Assembly (NCBI RefSeq): GCF_000469545.1 | Contig: NZ_KI273057.1 | Span: forward strand, 1 to 64,000 | Source of the DNA: Mitsuokella sp. oral taxon 131 str. W9106 | GTDB taxonomy: Bacteria; Bacillota; Negativicutes; Selenomonadales; Selenomonadaceae | Length of the DNA stretch: 64,000 bases | Reading direction: 5' to 3' | Shown: positions 24,501 to 32,372 of the stretch, piece after piece | Layout of the letters: every line of letters begins with the position of its first letter | How positions within the stretch are numbered: position 1 is the stretch's first letter | The notes under the pieces: generated by a model | The model's database searches: none | The model's input: only the letters and a program-made list of their open reading frames with translations | What the model was told of the DNA's origin: nothing | Made by a program: the position numbers and the translations under genes

Positions 24501-25801
24501 ATTCCTTGCTTTGCGAATACGAGATCGAGCGCATTCAGTACATCGTTGATATTTTTCTCCGTGATGACGAGCGGCGGTTGAAATGCCATAACATTTCGCG
24601 CGACCCCATTCTTTCCGATGATGAATCCGCGGTCTTTGAGCGCTTCGAGCACGGCGTCGAGTTTGTCCGGCGCAGGGCTTCCGTCTGGATAAACGAACTC
24701 GGCGCCAGTCATGAGGCCGAGTCCGCGCACATCTCCGATGATGGGGTGCTTTTCCTGCAAATTGCGAAGACCTGTGCGGAGCTGCCTGCCGCGCGCTTCA
24801 GCATATTCGGCGAGATGATGCTCCGCAATGTAGTCGAGCACCGCGATGCCTGCCGTGCTTGAGACGGGGTTGCCGCCGAGCGTCGAGGCTCCGGGCATCG
24901 TGTAATGGTCGGCGACCTTTGCACTCGCAATAAAGGCAGAGATCGGCGCACCGTTGCCGAGTGCTTTCGCGACGCAGAGAATGTCGGGCACGACGCCGTA
25001 GTGTTCGATGGCGAACATCTTGCCCGTACGGGCAAAGCCCGTCTGCACCTCGTCGGCAACAAAGAGGGTTCCGTGTGCTGCGAGGATCTCCTTGACACGC
25101 TTGAAGTAACCTTCTGGCGGCACGACGATGCCGGCATTGCCTTGGATCATCTCGGCGATAAAGGCACCGGGACGCCCTGAAGTCGAAACCTTGATGACAT
25201 CCTCGATGGCGTTAGCACAGGCGAGGTCGCAAGTGCCTGGCTTTTTCCCCATCGGACAGCGGTAGCAGTAAGGGTTCGGCGCGAAGTGGATGCCGCCGAC
25301 GGGGTTTGGGTCGGTGCGCCACATGGCGATGCCCGTGATGCTCATGCCAAGCTTTGTCCTGCCGTGAAGACCGTTGCGCAGTGAGATGATCTCCCCATTC
25401 CCCGTGCAGATGGAAGCGAGGAGCAGGGCACCCTCCGTCGCCTCCGAGCCCGTCGAGCAGAAGAATGTTTTCTGCAGGTTGCCGGGCGTGACGGCGGCGA
25501 GCTTTTCTGCGAGATTGACGAAGTTCTCGGTCAAGTAGATGTTGCAGACGTGTTGGAGCGTGCCGACCTGCGCCTGAACCTTTTTCGTGATTTCGGGATT
25601 GCAGTGACCGCAGTTCATGACGGATACGCCCGCGAAGCAGTCGAGGTATTTCCTGCCTTCACTGTCGAAAAGGTACTGCATCGAGCCGCGGACAATCTGG
25701 CGCGGCTCTTTGTAGAAATGCTCGAGACAAGGCATGATGTACTTCTTTTTCTTTTCGAGAATGGCTTTGGCTCCGATGTAATGCTTTTCTTCCATATTCA
25801 T
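24497..25801 (-). CDS. Class III PLP aminotransferase
   Basis: This 434-residue aminotransferase belongs to the acetylornithine/4-aminobutyrate/alanine-glyoxylate superfamily. Cofactor features are CSTGSEATEGAL, the pyridoxal-contact ADEVQTGFARTGKMFA and the Schiff-base lysine in CVAKALGNGAP. A cysteine-rich insert YCYRCPMGKKPGTCDLACAN is seen in a subset of these enzymes. The substrate cannot be assigned. I chose the ATG at 25801 (AAAGG upstream); the frame is open to 25891 but without a binding site. It lies 41 bases downstream of the U32 gene and is probably cotranscribed with it. Confidence 0.93.
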   Translation of the reverse strand: MNMEEKHYIGAKAILEKKKKYIMPCLEHFYKEPRQIVRGSMQYLFDSEGRKYLDCFAGVSVMNCGHCNPEITKKVQAQVGTLQHVCNIYLTENFVNLAEKLAAVTPGNLQKTFFCSTGSEATEGALLLASICTGNGEIISLRNGLHGRTKLGMSITGIAMWRTDPNPVGGIHFAPNPYCYRCPMGKKPGTCDLACANAIEDVIKVSTSGRPGAFIAEMIQGNAGIVVPPEGYFKRVKEILAAHGTLFVADEVQTGFARTGKMFAIEHYGVVPDILCVAKALGNGAPISAFIASAKVADHYTMPGASTLGGNPVSSTAGIAVLDYIAEHHLAEYAEARGRQLRTGLRNLQEKHPIIGDVRGLGLMTGAEFVYPDGSPAPDKLDAVLEALKDRGFIIGKNGVARNVMAFQPPLVITEKNINDVLNALDLVFAKQGI

Positions 25802-25842
25802 TCGCAAGTGAAACCTTTCTTTTGATGGGATCCTAGGGAAGC

Positions 25843-27789
25843 CTAGATGGAATTTTTGCTTTGGCGGAAACGATACGTTCCGATGCCCCATGCGCGGGGA
25901 CTTTTTCTCTGCACGGCGGCAAGCATTTTCCTGTCCTGCTCGGCATCGTCCCTGCTCAGGCGATCAAGACGGTCACGGTAGAGTGCCGTGACGGCAAAGA
26001 CGAGCGCAGGCTCATAGTCCTGCGCCTCGATGCGGTATGATGCGAAGCCGTTGAACTTGTCGAGGTAGGGGTAGAGACAAAGATCTTTCGCGAAGTAGAT
26101 GTGGTTGCGCCCGTACTGGTCGATGCGGATGGAGTGGATCTCGTCCGCCTCGTCACGGAGTGCATAGCGTCGGTCGAGCACTTCTGGATTGTCGAGTTCA
26201 TTGAAGCTGGGCAGGCTCATGCCGGGGATATCGTGGTCGCAGATCATGGACTCGTAAGAGCCGTGGACGACGACCTCAAGCGGCATATCTGTGCTTTCGA
26301 CGATTTCACGAAGCTGCTCGAAGGAGAGTTCGTACGACGTGCAGGCCATCGAGAGACCATTTTCGTGCAGGAACTTTGCCGCGAGGTGATTGAAGATGTT
26401 AAAGGATGTATCCGCCTGGATGGGAAGCCCCGCGATGTCCATCGCGAGCTTCAGCGAACCGAGGTTGCTGACGAGGAGCCCATCGGGTTTCATCGCCTTG
26501 AGCGCCGTGAAGAACTGTTCGAGCTCGCCGCATTCGCGGCGCATCGTTGTGCGCGGCGTGTTGATGATGACCTTTGCCTTGCCTTTTGCGAAGGCGAGCA
26601 TGTCCTCGTAGTCGCGAAGTGTCCACGGGCGCAGCGGGCGGAATGCCTCACCGCCGACGTAGACGGCATCTGCACCCGCTTCGATGGCAGCTCGTGCAGC
26701 ATTCGGCGTTGCAACACGGACACTCAGGCGGCGGTGTGGCGCGGTATCCGCGTCGATGCCGCGCTCCTGCTTTAGAATGTCGTCTTGGAATCCCGCCTCT
26801 TTGACGGCCTTGCTGAAGAAGCGCGGTTCGCGCTCTCCCGTGAAACCGATGTCTTTCTTGTCTGTCGCGCCGAAGGCAAAGGTCGTGGTAAAGTCACGCG
26901 CGCGGTTCTCGTAGAGGCTCCTCCAGCCTGCTTCGTCCGTCGCGTAGCCGTTTGGGTCGGCAATGTAGGCGTCGATCGCCTTTCGGTAGGTCGAGACGAT
27001 GCGGCGGATAAAAGGAGCAGGGCGCATGCGGCCCTCGATTTTGAATGAGAAGACGCCCGCTTGGATGAGCTGTGGGATCGCGCGGTACATGCACATATCC
27101 TTGAGCGCCATCTTGTACGGACCGAGACTGCTTTCGTCAAGCACGTCGCCCGTCGTTTCGTCAATGAGACGGTACGCCCAGCGGCACGGTTTCAGACAGC
27201 GGCCGCGGTTGCCGCTCTGCCCGAAGAGAACGCCTGAGTGGAGGCATTGCCCGCTCTCGGAGAAACACATGTCTCCGTGCATGAAATACTCGACCTCGAT
27301 GCCCGTGCGCTCGCGAAAGAGACTGAGTTCGGAGAGCGTCATCTCGCGGCCAACAACGATACGCGTGATGCCATACTTCTTGAGCATTTTGATCGCATGC
27401 TCGTTGTGCGTATTCATCATGACCGAGGTGTGAATGGGAATCGAAAGCCCCATTTCGTGAACGAGCTCAAGAACGGCAAAATCCTGTACGAGAAGAGCGT
27501 CAGGATGAATTTCATTCAAGTAGGAAAGATAGCTGCGCAGAGCGGGAATCTCTTCGTTGCTGATGAGGTTGTTGAGCGTGATGTAAAGGCGCACATCGTG
27601 CGCATGGGCGAATCCAACGGCTTTTTTCAGCATGGCATCGTCAAAATTGAAATCGCCTTCGTGCATGCGCATGTTGAAGTGCTTGCCGCCGAGATAGACG
27701 GCATCTGCGCCGGCCTCGATACCGGCGGCGAGTGCGTCCCAAGTACCGGCAGGTGCGAGCAGTTCAACGGATTTACGTGTCAGTAGCAT
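25843..27789 (-). CDS. U32-family protein (RlhA/TrhP-like)
   Basis: The 648-residue protein has an N-terminal U32 domain (VELLAPAGTWDALAAGIEAGADAVYLGG at the start, given by motifs) and a signature YFMHGDMCFSESGQC..SG..GNRGRCLKPC near residue 170-205 whose cysteines bind an iron-sulfur cluster in characterised relatives. A second TIM-barrel-like U32 half begins near residue 350 with RVATPNAARAAIEAGADAVYVGG. Although called peptidases, well-studied members hydroxylate rRNA or tRNA using prephenate. The length is close to E. coli RlhA. The target is not predictable here. AAGGAG precedes the ATG. It is first in an operon with the aminotransferase gene. Confidence 0.92.
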   Translation of the reverse strand: MLLTRKSVELLAPAGTWDALAAGIEAGADAVYLGGKHFNMRMHEGDFNFDDAMLKKAVGFAHAHDVRLYITLNNLISNEEIPALRSYLSYLNEIHPDALLVQDFAVLELVHEMGLSIPIHTSVMMNTHNEHAIKMLKKYGITRIVVGREMTLSELSLFRERTGIEVEYFMHGDMCFSESGQCLHSGVLFGQSGNRGRCLKPCRWAYRLIDETTGDVLDESSLGPYKMALKDMCMYRAIPQLIQAGVFSFKIEGRMRPAPFIRRIVSTYRKAIDAYIADPNGYATDEAGWRSLYENRARDFTTTFAFGATDKKDIGFTGEREPRFFSKAVKEAGFQDDILKQERGIDADTAPHRRLSVRVATPNAARAAIEAGADAVYVGGEAFRPLRPWTLRDYEDMLAFAKGKAKVIINTPRTTMRRECGELEQFFTALKAMKPDGLLVSNLGSLKLAMDIAGLPIQADTSFNIFNHLAAKFLHENGLSMACTSYELSFEQLREIVESTDMPLEVVVHGSYESMICDHDIPGMSLPSFNELDNPEVLDRRYALRDEADEIHSIRIDQYGRNHIYFAKDLCLYPYLDKFNGFASYRIEAQDYEPALVFAVTALYRDRLDRLSRDDAEQDRKMLAAVQRKSPRAWGIGTYRFRQSKNSI

Positions 27790-27828
27790 AGATTACTCCT
27801 TTTAAGACTTTCATTTATCCGCAATTCC

Positions 27829-27857
27829 AAAAGAAAACGATACGAAAGCCGTATCGT
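27829..27857 (-). terminator. Terminator of the minus-strand lysR gene
   Basis: On the minus strand an ACGATACG/CGTATCGT stem with a 5-base loop is followed by TTTTCTTTT. It separates the lysR transcript from the U32 operon. Confidence 0.82.
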
Positions 27858-27925
27858 ATACATACTCTATCAATAAAAATGGTTCTGCATGCAAGACATC
27901 CTTTGACGTATGGAGGCGCCGGTGC

Positions 27926-28813
27926 TTAATCCTGATTGAGGAGCTTGCCGCGCAGTTCTCCCATGAGCAAGCGTGCGGCTGGAGAGAAGGCTTGATACTT
28001 CTTCCAAATCAGGACAAGTTCGCTTTGCAGCAGGGGGAAGAGCGGACGGAAAACGAGATCCGTTCCATCTGTATAGATGAGGCGGTCGAGCGTGATCGCG
28101 ACACCTGCGCCTTCTGAGACGAGAAGAGAGGCGCTGAATATGAGGTTGTGCCGCGCGAAGATGTCGTAGTTCGAAAAGACGTCCTCGCCTGCCCATTCTT
28201 TAAGGCGGCGCGCATTTGCCTTGCGTTCGGGGATGATCAGAGGGATGCCGGCAAGGTCTTTGGCTTCGATGGCAGGCTCATTTGCAAGCGGATGATCGCG
28301 GCGCATGAGGATGCCCCATGTGTCGCGAATGGGAAGTGGAAGTGTATCGTAGCGTTCTGTGTCGGCCGGTCCAATGAGAAGCCCGAAGTCGAGGAGACCG
28401 TTTTCAAGCCGTGCCTCCACGTCATCTGCATTGCCGCTGAAAAGATGGTAATGCACCTGCGGATAGCCTGCACGAAGACGCTTGATTGCCTGTGCGATGA
28501 GGCGCATGGCATCGGACTCGCCGCCGCCGATGAAGACGTCGCCGTGAATCGTTTCGGATGTCCCCTTGATGGAATGTTCGAGCTTGTCCGCGAGCGTGAC
28601 GATTTCCTGCGCATGCTTTTGGAAGTAAATGCCGTCCTCGGTGAGTCGGAGCTTTCGTCGACCGCGTATCAGCAACTTTTTTCCGAGTTCGTCTTCGAGC
28701 ACGGTGAGCTGACGCGATAATGTCGGCTGCGTGATACGGAGCACACGTGCTGCTGCCGTAATATTTCCCTCCTCTGTCGTAGCAAGGAAATAGCGCAAAA
28801 GCCGAAGTTCCAT
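27926..28813 (-). CDS. LysR-family transcriptional regulator
   Basis: The 295-residue protein has the usual helix-turn-helix at 1-60 (MELRLLRYFLATTEEGNITAAARVL, TQPTLSRQL, GKKLLIRGRRKLRLTEDG) followed by a ligand-binding domain. Its ATG has GGAGGGAC upstream. The gene faces a degraded DUF4405 gene and a truncated flavodoxin gene; intact versions of that pair are often controlled by a divergent LysR protein in anaerobes. The regulator may therefore have lost its local target. The effector is unknown. Confidence 0.93.
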   Translation of the reverse strand: MELRLLRYFLATTEEGNITAAARVLRITQPTLSRQLTVLEDELGKKLLIRGRRKLRLTEDGIYFQKHAQEIVTLADKLEHSIKGTSETIHGDVFIGGGESDAMRLIAQAIKRLRAGYPQVHYHLFSGNADDVEARLENGLLDFGLLIGPADTERYDTLPLPIRDTWGILMRRDHPLANEPAIEAKDLAGIPLIIPERKANARRLKEWAGEDVFSNYDIFARHNLIFSASLLVSEGAGVAITLDRLIYTDGTDLVFRPLFPLLQSELVLIWKKYQAFSPAARLLMGELRGKLLNQD

Positions 28814-28839
28814 AAATGTCCCTCCTTTTTAACCGCTTT

Positions 28840-28850
28840 ATTATACCATA
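28840..28850 (-). promoter_or_regulatory. Extended -10 of the minus-strand lysR gene
   Basis: The minus strand reads TATGGTATAAT, identical to the extended -10 of the TPR gene, 27 bases upstream of the lysR start. Confidence 0.6.
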
Positions 28851-28851
28851 A

Positions 28852-29142
28852 AATTATGTATTTTGTGCATATATCCTGCTCGTCGGGATGCTCATATCGG
28901 TGCTCATCGTGGGGATCCCGATCTCAAACGAAGTGTTTAAGCCGTTCTTCTCCATCGAGATGCGGCAGGATATCATGCTTCACGAATGCCATCGTTCCCT
29001 GCCGTTTTGCCTATTGCTCCTGCTCGGCGTGCATATGGGAATGCATGAATCGGCCCCGCATGTTCGCTATGATAAAATTGTTTCTCTTGGATGGATTGAT
29101 GCCAGGGGGCGTCTGCTGAGCAAAACGATGCCTAAATCGTAA
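28852..29142 (+). pseudogene. Remnant of a DUF4405-type membrane protein
   Basis: The frame opens after a stop at 28849 and reads NYVFCAYILLVGMLISVLIVG, then PISNEVFKPFF and a histidine-containing LHECHRSLPFCLLLLLGVHMGMHE. This resembles the middle of DUF4405 membrane proteins, whose last helices contain LH..aaYwg...m..HlglH. The first helix and any start codon with a ribosome binding site are missing; the ATG at 28888 is inside the second helix. I read it as a 5'-truncated gene. The family match is from memory of the pattern only. Confidence 0.55.
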
Positions 29143-29179
29143 TCGAAAATCAGGTGATATGTAATTGGGAGGGATGTTT

Positions 29180-29455
29180 ATGAAACGCGCGATTCTCGTT
29201 CTTCTCTCGATCCTCATGATTGCGTTGGCAGGCTGTGGGGGGGGACAAACACAGCAGGAGCGGCAAGAAAAGACACAGACGACAAGCAGTCAAAATGCAG
29301 CAGCACCTGTTAGGACAGACAGGACGATCATCGTGTACTTCTCTGCCACGGGACATACGAAGCGGCTTGTCGAGACCACGGCAAGAGCGCTTGGCGCAGA
29401 ACTGCAAGAGATTCAGCCGAAGAAACCGTATCGCGAGATCGGTATGATGAAGTGA
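29180..29455 (+). pseudogene. Truncated flavodoxin-like lipoprotein
   Basis: The ORF has 91 residues. A lipoprotein signal peptide (MKRAILVLLSILMIALAGC, lipobox LAGC, Cys19) leads into a linker and then IIVYFSATGHTKRLVETTARALGAELQ, the first strand and phosphate loop of a flavodoxin. It stops at KPYREIGMMK, where complete lipoprotein flavodoxins continue for about 100 more residues with the FMN-ring loops. GGGAGGG precedes the ATG, so expression of a short fragment is possible, but it cannot bind FMN normally. It is probably a 3'-truncated gene, decaying together with the DUF4405 remnant. Confidence 0.7.
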
Positions 29456-29490
29456 ACCTTCATACTGCCATACTGCGTTTAGGCAAGCGG

Positions 29491-29527
29491 AAAAAAACTC
29501 CGTTGAGGGTGCTTCCCCAACGGAGTC
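29491..29527 (-). terminator. Terminator of the tRNA-Leu/tmRNA transcript
   Basis: On the minus strand ACTCCGTTG and CAACGGAGT pair and are followed by seven T, 12 bases after the tmRNA 3' end. Confidence 0.9.
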
Positions 29528-29538
29528 TTGCATTTTCA

Positions 29539-29879
29539 TGGTGGAGATGAGGAGAATCGAACTCCTGTCCGAAATACATCCACATCACAAAGCGTTATCG
29601 CAATAGCCTGAGCATGCAGGCATCATAAGGGCGAAACCCTGGGATTCAGAGTTCTCCACCACTGGCTTTTCTAAAAAGCCAGAAAACATCCGTACTTATT
29701 TGAAACCTCCGTGCCCGCTAACGGCTCGCGCTTTCAGAGGGGCTGTTGAGCTAGGCTCAAGCAGCGTATGCGTATTCAGCTTCGTCAGTTGAATTTTGCG
29801 TGGTCAAGCTTTAGGCATTCATAACCATTGGCCTGCGAACTTCGTGGCTTCCATACCCCGTCGAAACCATTGCATCCCC
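29539..29879 (-). ncRNA. ssrA: Transfer-messenger RNA (tmRNA)
   Basis: This 341-nt RNA rescues stalled ribosomes. The 5' end GGGGATG pairs with the 3' CATCTCC, followed by ACCA. The 3' T arm GGAGTTCGATTCTCC is tRNA-like, and the 5' region has the conserved GGTTTCGACGGGG. The tag frame ends GAATACGCATACGCTGCTTGA on the minus strand, coding for ...EYAYAA then stop at 29757-29759. This is a proteolysis tag ending in Ala-Ala, as expected. The exact resume codon is not certain. It is a one-piece tmRNA transcribed just behind tRNA-Leu. Confidence 0.95.
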
Positions 29880-29886
29880 GACAAAC

Positions 29887-29971
29887 TGGTGCGGATGAAG
29901 GGGGTCGAACCCATACGCCTTGCGGCACTGGATCCTAAGTCCAGCGCGTCTGCCAATTCCGCCACATCCGC
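29887..29971 (-). tRNA. tRNA-Leu (anticodon TAG)
   Basis: This is an 85-nt class II tRNA with a long variable arm. The acceptor stem GCGGATG/CATCCGC, an anticodon loop CTTAGGA and an encoded CCA are all present. It ends 7 bases before the tmRNA 5' end, so the two must be processed from one precursor. Confidence 0.96.
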
Positions 29972-29980
29972 ATTTTCCAT

Positions 29981-30009
29981 AGTCTAGCATAGGCGGGATA
30001 TGACGTCAA
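29981..30009 (-). promoter_or_regulatory. Promoter of tRNA-Leu and tmRNA
   Basis: The minus strand carries TTGACG, a 17-base spacer and TAGACT with an extended TGC, 10 bases upstream of tRNA-Leu. No other promoter fits between tRNA-Leu and tmRNA. Confidence 0.75.
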
Positions 30010-30048
30010 TGCCGGACTGTGAAATTTAATCTTTCATAAACTTTTCCC

Positions 30049-30093
30049 AAATGCGCCGCTTCTTCGGCTGCGCATAGGGCAGCCGCATTTTTT
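30049..30093 (+). terminator. Hairpin with T-tract before the uvrC promoter
   Basis: AAATGC pairs with GCATTT around an inner GGCTGC/GCAGCC helix, followed by T on the + strand. No + strand gene lies directly upstream, so it may block stray transcription from the tRNA-Leu side. Confidence 0.5.
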
Positions 30094-30123
30094 ATGCTAT
30101 AATTATCATGCATTATAGCATAA
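30092..30123 (+). promoter_or_regulatory. Palindromic extended -10 of uvrC
   Basis: A perfect 12-bp inverted repeat, TTATGCTATAAT and its complement, is separated by 8 bases. The left arm contains the extended -10 TGCTATAAT; the right arm gives the same element facing it on the minus strand. It lies about 45 bases before the uvrC start. Confidence 0.7.
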
Positions 30124-30149
30124 GAATTCGGATTGCGAGGAGGTACGCG

Positions 30150-32012
30150 ATGACGGACGCAGTAGAGGAGAAGCTGAAGCTTTTGCCGGAAAGCCCCGGC
30201 GTATACATCATGAAGGACGATCATGGGCGCATTATTTATGTCGGCAAGGCGATTGTCCTCAAAAATCGCGTGCGGCAGTATTTTCAGTCGAGCCGCAACC
30301 ATACGCCGAAGGTTCGCGCGATGGTCTCACACGTTGCCGACTTTGAGACGATCATGACGCACTCGGAAGTCGAAGCGTTGATTTTGGAATGCAATCTCAT
30401 CAAAAAGCATCGCCCGCGCTACAACATCAGCCTCAAGGATGACAAGAGCTATCCTTATGTCAAGGTCACGGTGCAGGAAGAGTACCCGCGCGTATTCATC
30501 ACGCGCCGCGTGCTGAAGGATGGAGCGCAGTACTTCGGACCGTACACGGATGTGACAGCCGTCCATGAGAGCCTAAAGCTTCTGCGCCGTCTCTTCCCGC
30601 TGCGCACTTGTCGCCGGCTTCAAGAGCGCCCTTGCTTGGAGTATCACATCAAGCGGTGCCTTGCGCCGTGCGTGGGAAAGGTTCCGAAAGAAGATTACGC
30701 GGCGATGGTGCATGCAGTGCTCCTGTTTTTGGAAGGACGCACGGAGGATGTGGAGCGCGAACTTCAGTCGCGCATGAAACAGGCGGCAGAGACCTTTCAT
30801 TTCGAGGTCGCGGCGCGCCTGCGCGATCAGCTTCTCGCCGTGCGCAAGGTCGCTGAGAAGCAGACCATCATCACGGGCGTGGGCGATCAGGACGCCGTCG
30901 GCATGGCGCGCTCGGAGGCTGGCGTCTGCGTGCAGGTATTCTTCATCCGTGCGGGCAAGATGATCGGCAGGGAGCATTTTCTCTTGCAGGGAAGCGAGGA
31001 GGAGAGCGACGAGGCGATCCTGCTCGCCTTCCTGCAACAGTATTACCATCGCGCCGCTTTCGTACCGCGCGAAGTATTGCTTCCGCTTGAGCTTGCGGCA
31101 GAGGAAAAGAGCCTTTTGGAAGCGTTCCTTTCGGAAAAGAAATGCAACGCAAAGGTACAGGTGCACTGCCCGCAGCGCGGCACGAAACACGACATCGTCA
31201 AGATGGCGGAGGGCAACGCGGAAAAGTACCTCGTAGACGAAGTGATGCGTGTCAAGCAGGCGATGCAGAGGACGCGGGGAGCGGTCGAGGAGCTTGGCCG
31301 ATACTTGGGGCTAAAGCATCCTCCGTACCGCATGGAGTGCTTCGATATCTCGCATTTTCAAGGTGCGGAGACGGTCGCCTCGATGGTCGTGTTCGAGGAT
31401 GGCATCGCAAAGAAGTCGGATTATCGCCGCTTCAAGATAAAGAGTACGGAAGGCAAGTCGGATGACTTCCTTTCGATGCGGGAGGTCACGCGGCGTCGCT
31501 ACGTCGGACTTGCAGAGGATGAGCTTCCCGATCTCATCGTCATCGACGGCGGCAAGGGGCAGCTTTCTTCGGCACTTGAGATCATCCGCGGCGAAGGCGG
31601 ACATGCGGACGTGCCCGTCGTCGGTCTTGCGAAACAGTTCGAACTCGTCTTTACGGAAGGCAATTCCGAGCCTGTCGTGCTGCCGCGCCGCAGCGCCTCC
31701 CTCTATCTCATCCAGCGCATTCGCGACGAGGCGCACCGCTTTGCGATTACGTATCATCGCAAACTGCGCGGCAAACGAAATCTCGTTTCAGTACTCGATC
31801 ACGTTGTTGGCATCGGCCCCAAACGGCGTGCGGCGCTCCATGCGCACTTTGGCACGATCGCGAAGATCAAGAAGGCGTGCGTCGAGGAACTTGCCGCCGC
31901 ACCGGGGATGAACCGCCCTGCGGCAGAAGCCGTACATAATTTTTTTCATGCGATGGAAGGGCGTGTAGCAGGAGAATTGGAGACAGAAGCGAATATAGAT
32001 AAAAAAGAATGA
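30150..32012 (+). CDS. uvrC: Excinuclease ABC subunit C
   Basis: UvrC makes both incisions around bulky DNA lesions in nucleotide excision repair, recruited by UvrB. The 620-residue protein has an N-terminal GIY-YIG nuclease domain (ESPGVYIMKD..GRIIYVGKA, 10-40), a cysteine cluster CRRLQERPCLEYHIKRCLAPC near 155-175, a UVR motif (about 205-235, MKQAAETFHFEVAARLRDQL), the RNase H-like endonuclease domain with ECFDISHFQG and VIDGGKGQL, and C-terminal helix-hairpin-helix motifs (VVGIGPKRRAAL, AAAPGMNRPAA). The ATG at 30150 has GAGGAGG 6 bases upstream. Rubredoxin follows 37 bases later. Confidence 0.97.
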   Translation: MTDAVEEKLKLLPESPGVYIMKDDHGRIIYVGKAIVLKNRVRQYFQSSRNHTPKVRAMVSHVADFETIMTHSEVEALILECNLIKKHRPRYNISLKDDKSYPYVKVTVQEEYPRVFITRRVLKDGAQYFGPYTDVTAVHESLKLLRRLFPLRTCRRLQERPCLEYHIKRCLAPCVGKVPKEDYAAMVHAVLLFLEGRTEDVERELQSRMKQAAETFHFEVAARLRDQLLAVRKVAEKQTIITGVGDQDAVGMARSEAGVCVQVFFIRAGKMIGREHFLLQGSEEESDEAILLAFLQQYYHRAAFVPREVLLPLELAAEEKSLLEAFLSEKKCNAKVQVHCPQRGTKHDIVKMAEGNAEKYLVDEVMRVKQAMQRTRGAVEELGRYLGLKHPPYRMECFDISHFQGAETVASMVVFEDGIAKKSDYRRFKIKSTEGKSDDFLSMREVTRRRYVGLAEDELPDLIVIDGGKGQLSSALEIIRGEGGHADVPVVGLAKQFELVFTEGNSEPVVLPRRSASLYLIQRIRDEAHRFAITYHRKLRGKRNLVSVLDHVVGIGPKRRAALHAHFGTIAKIKKACVEELAAAPGMNRPAAEAVHNFFHAMEGRVAGELETEANIDKKE

Positions 32013-32049
32013 TTCTTGTGTATTCTGTTTTCATTAGGAGGCATTTGAC

Positions 32050-32211
32050 ATGAAGGTATGGGTTTGCACGGTTTGCGGCTGGATCTACGATGAGGCAAAG
32101 GGCGATGCGGAGTACGGGCTGAAAGCCGGCGTTGCATTCGCTGATCTACCGGATGATTTTGTTTGCCCGCTCTGCGGTGTAGGCAAGGATATGTTCGAGG
32201 AACAGTCCTGA
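32050..32211 (+). CDS. Rubredoxin
   Basis: This 53-residue one-iron electron carrier contains two CxxC knuckles (VCTVCGWIYDE near residues 5-15 and CPLCGVGKD near 39-47) that bind the single iron, with the conserved aromatic and acidic positions between them. It normally passes electrons to rubrerythrin, superoxide reductase or similar oxygen-defence enzymes in anaerobes; none is adjacent. The ATG follows AGGAGG with 7-base spacing. It is probably cotranscribed with uvrC and is followed by a terminator. Confidence 0.95.
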   Translation: MKVWVCTVCGWIYDEAKGDAEYGLKAGVAFADLPDDFVCPLCGVGKDMFEEQS

Positions 32212-32239
32212 CGAAAGCAATGGAACTAAGATGAAGTGT

Positions 32240-32289
32240 CAGCGAGCGGCTGAGGGGGCGAGGCTTCCCGGCAGCTCGCTGTTATTTTT
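32240..32289 (+). terminator. Terminator after rubredoxin
   Basis: CAGCGAGC pairs with GCTCGCTG across a 26-base apical region that itself contains short GC pairs, and is followed by TTATTTTT. Confidence 0.75.
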
Positions 32290-32298
32290 CGATATTGC

Positions 32299-32353
32299 TT
32301 GCGAAAAGTCAAAAAGTCTAATATAATAAAAGCGTTAATAGTCAAATTGTCAA
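32299..32353 (+). promoter_or_regulatory. ctsR promoter with putative CtsR operators
   Basis: TTGCGA, a 17-base spacer and TATAAT (32322-32327) form a good sigma-A promoter. Two GTCAAA-type direct repeats overlap it: AGTCAAAAAGTC at 32307-32318 inside the spacer, and AGTCAAATTGTCAA at 32340-32353 just downstream. GGTCAAA direct repeats are the known CtsR operator. Here the repeat period is 8 bases rather than the usual 10. Confidence 0.75.
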
Positions 32354-32372
32354 TCGGATGAAGGTGATTTTC

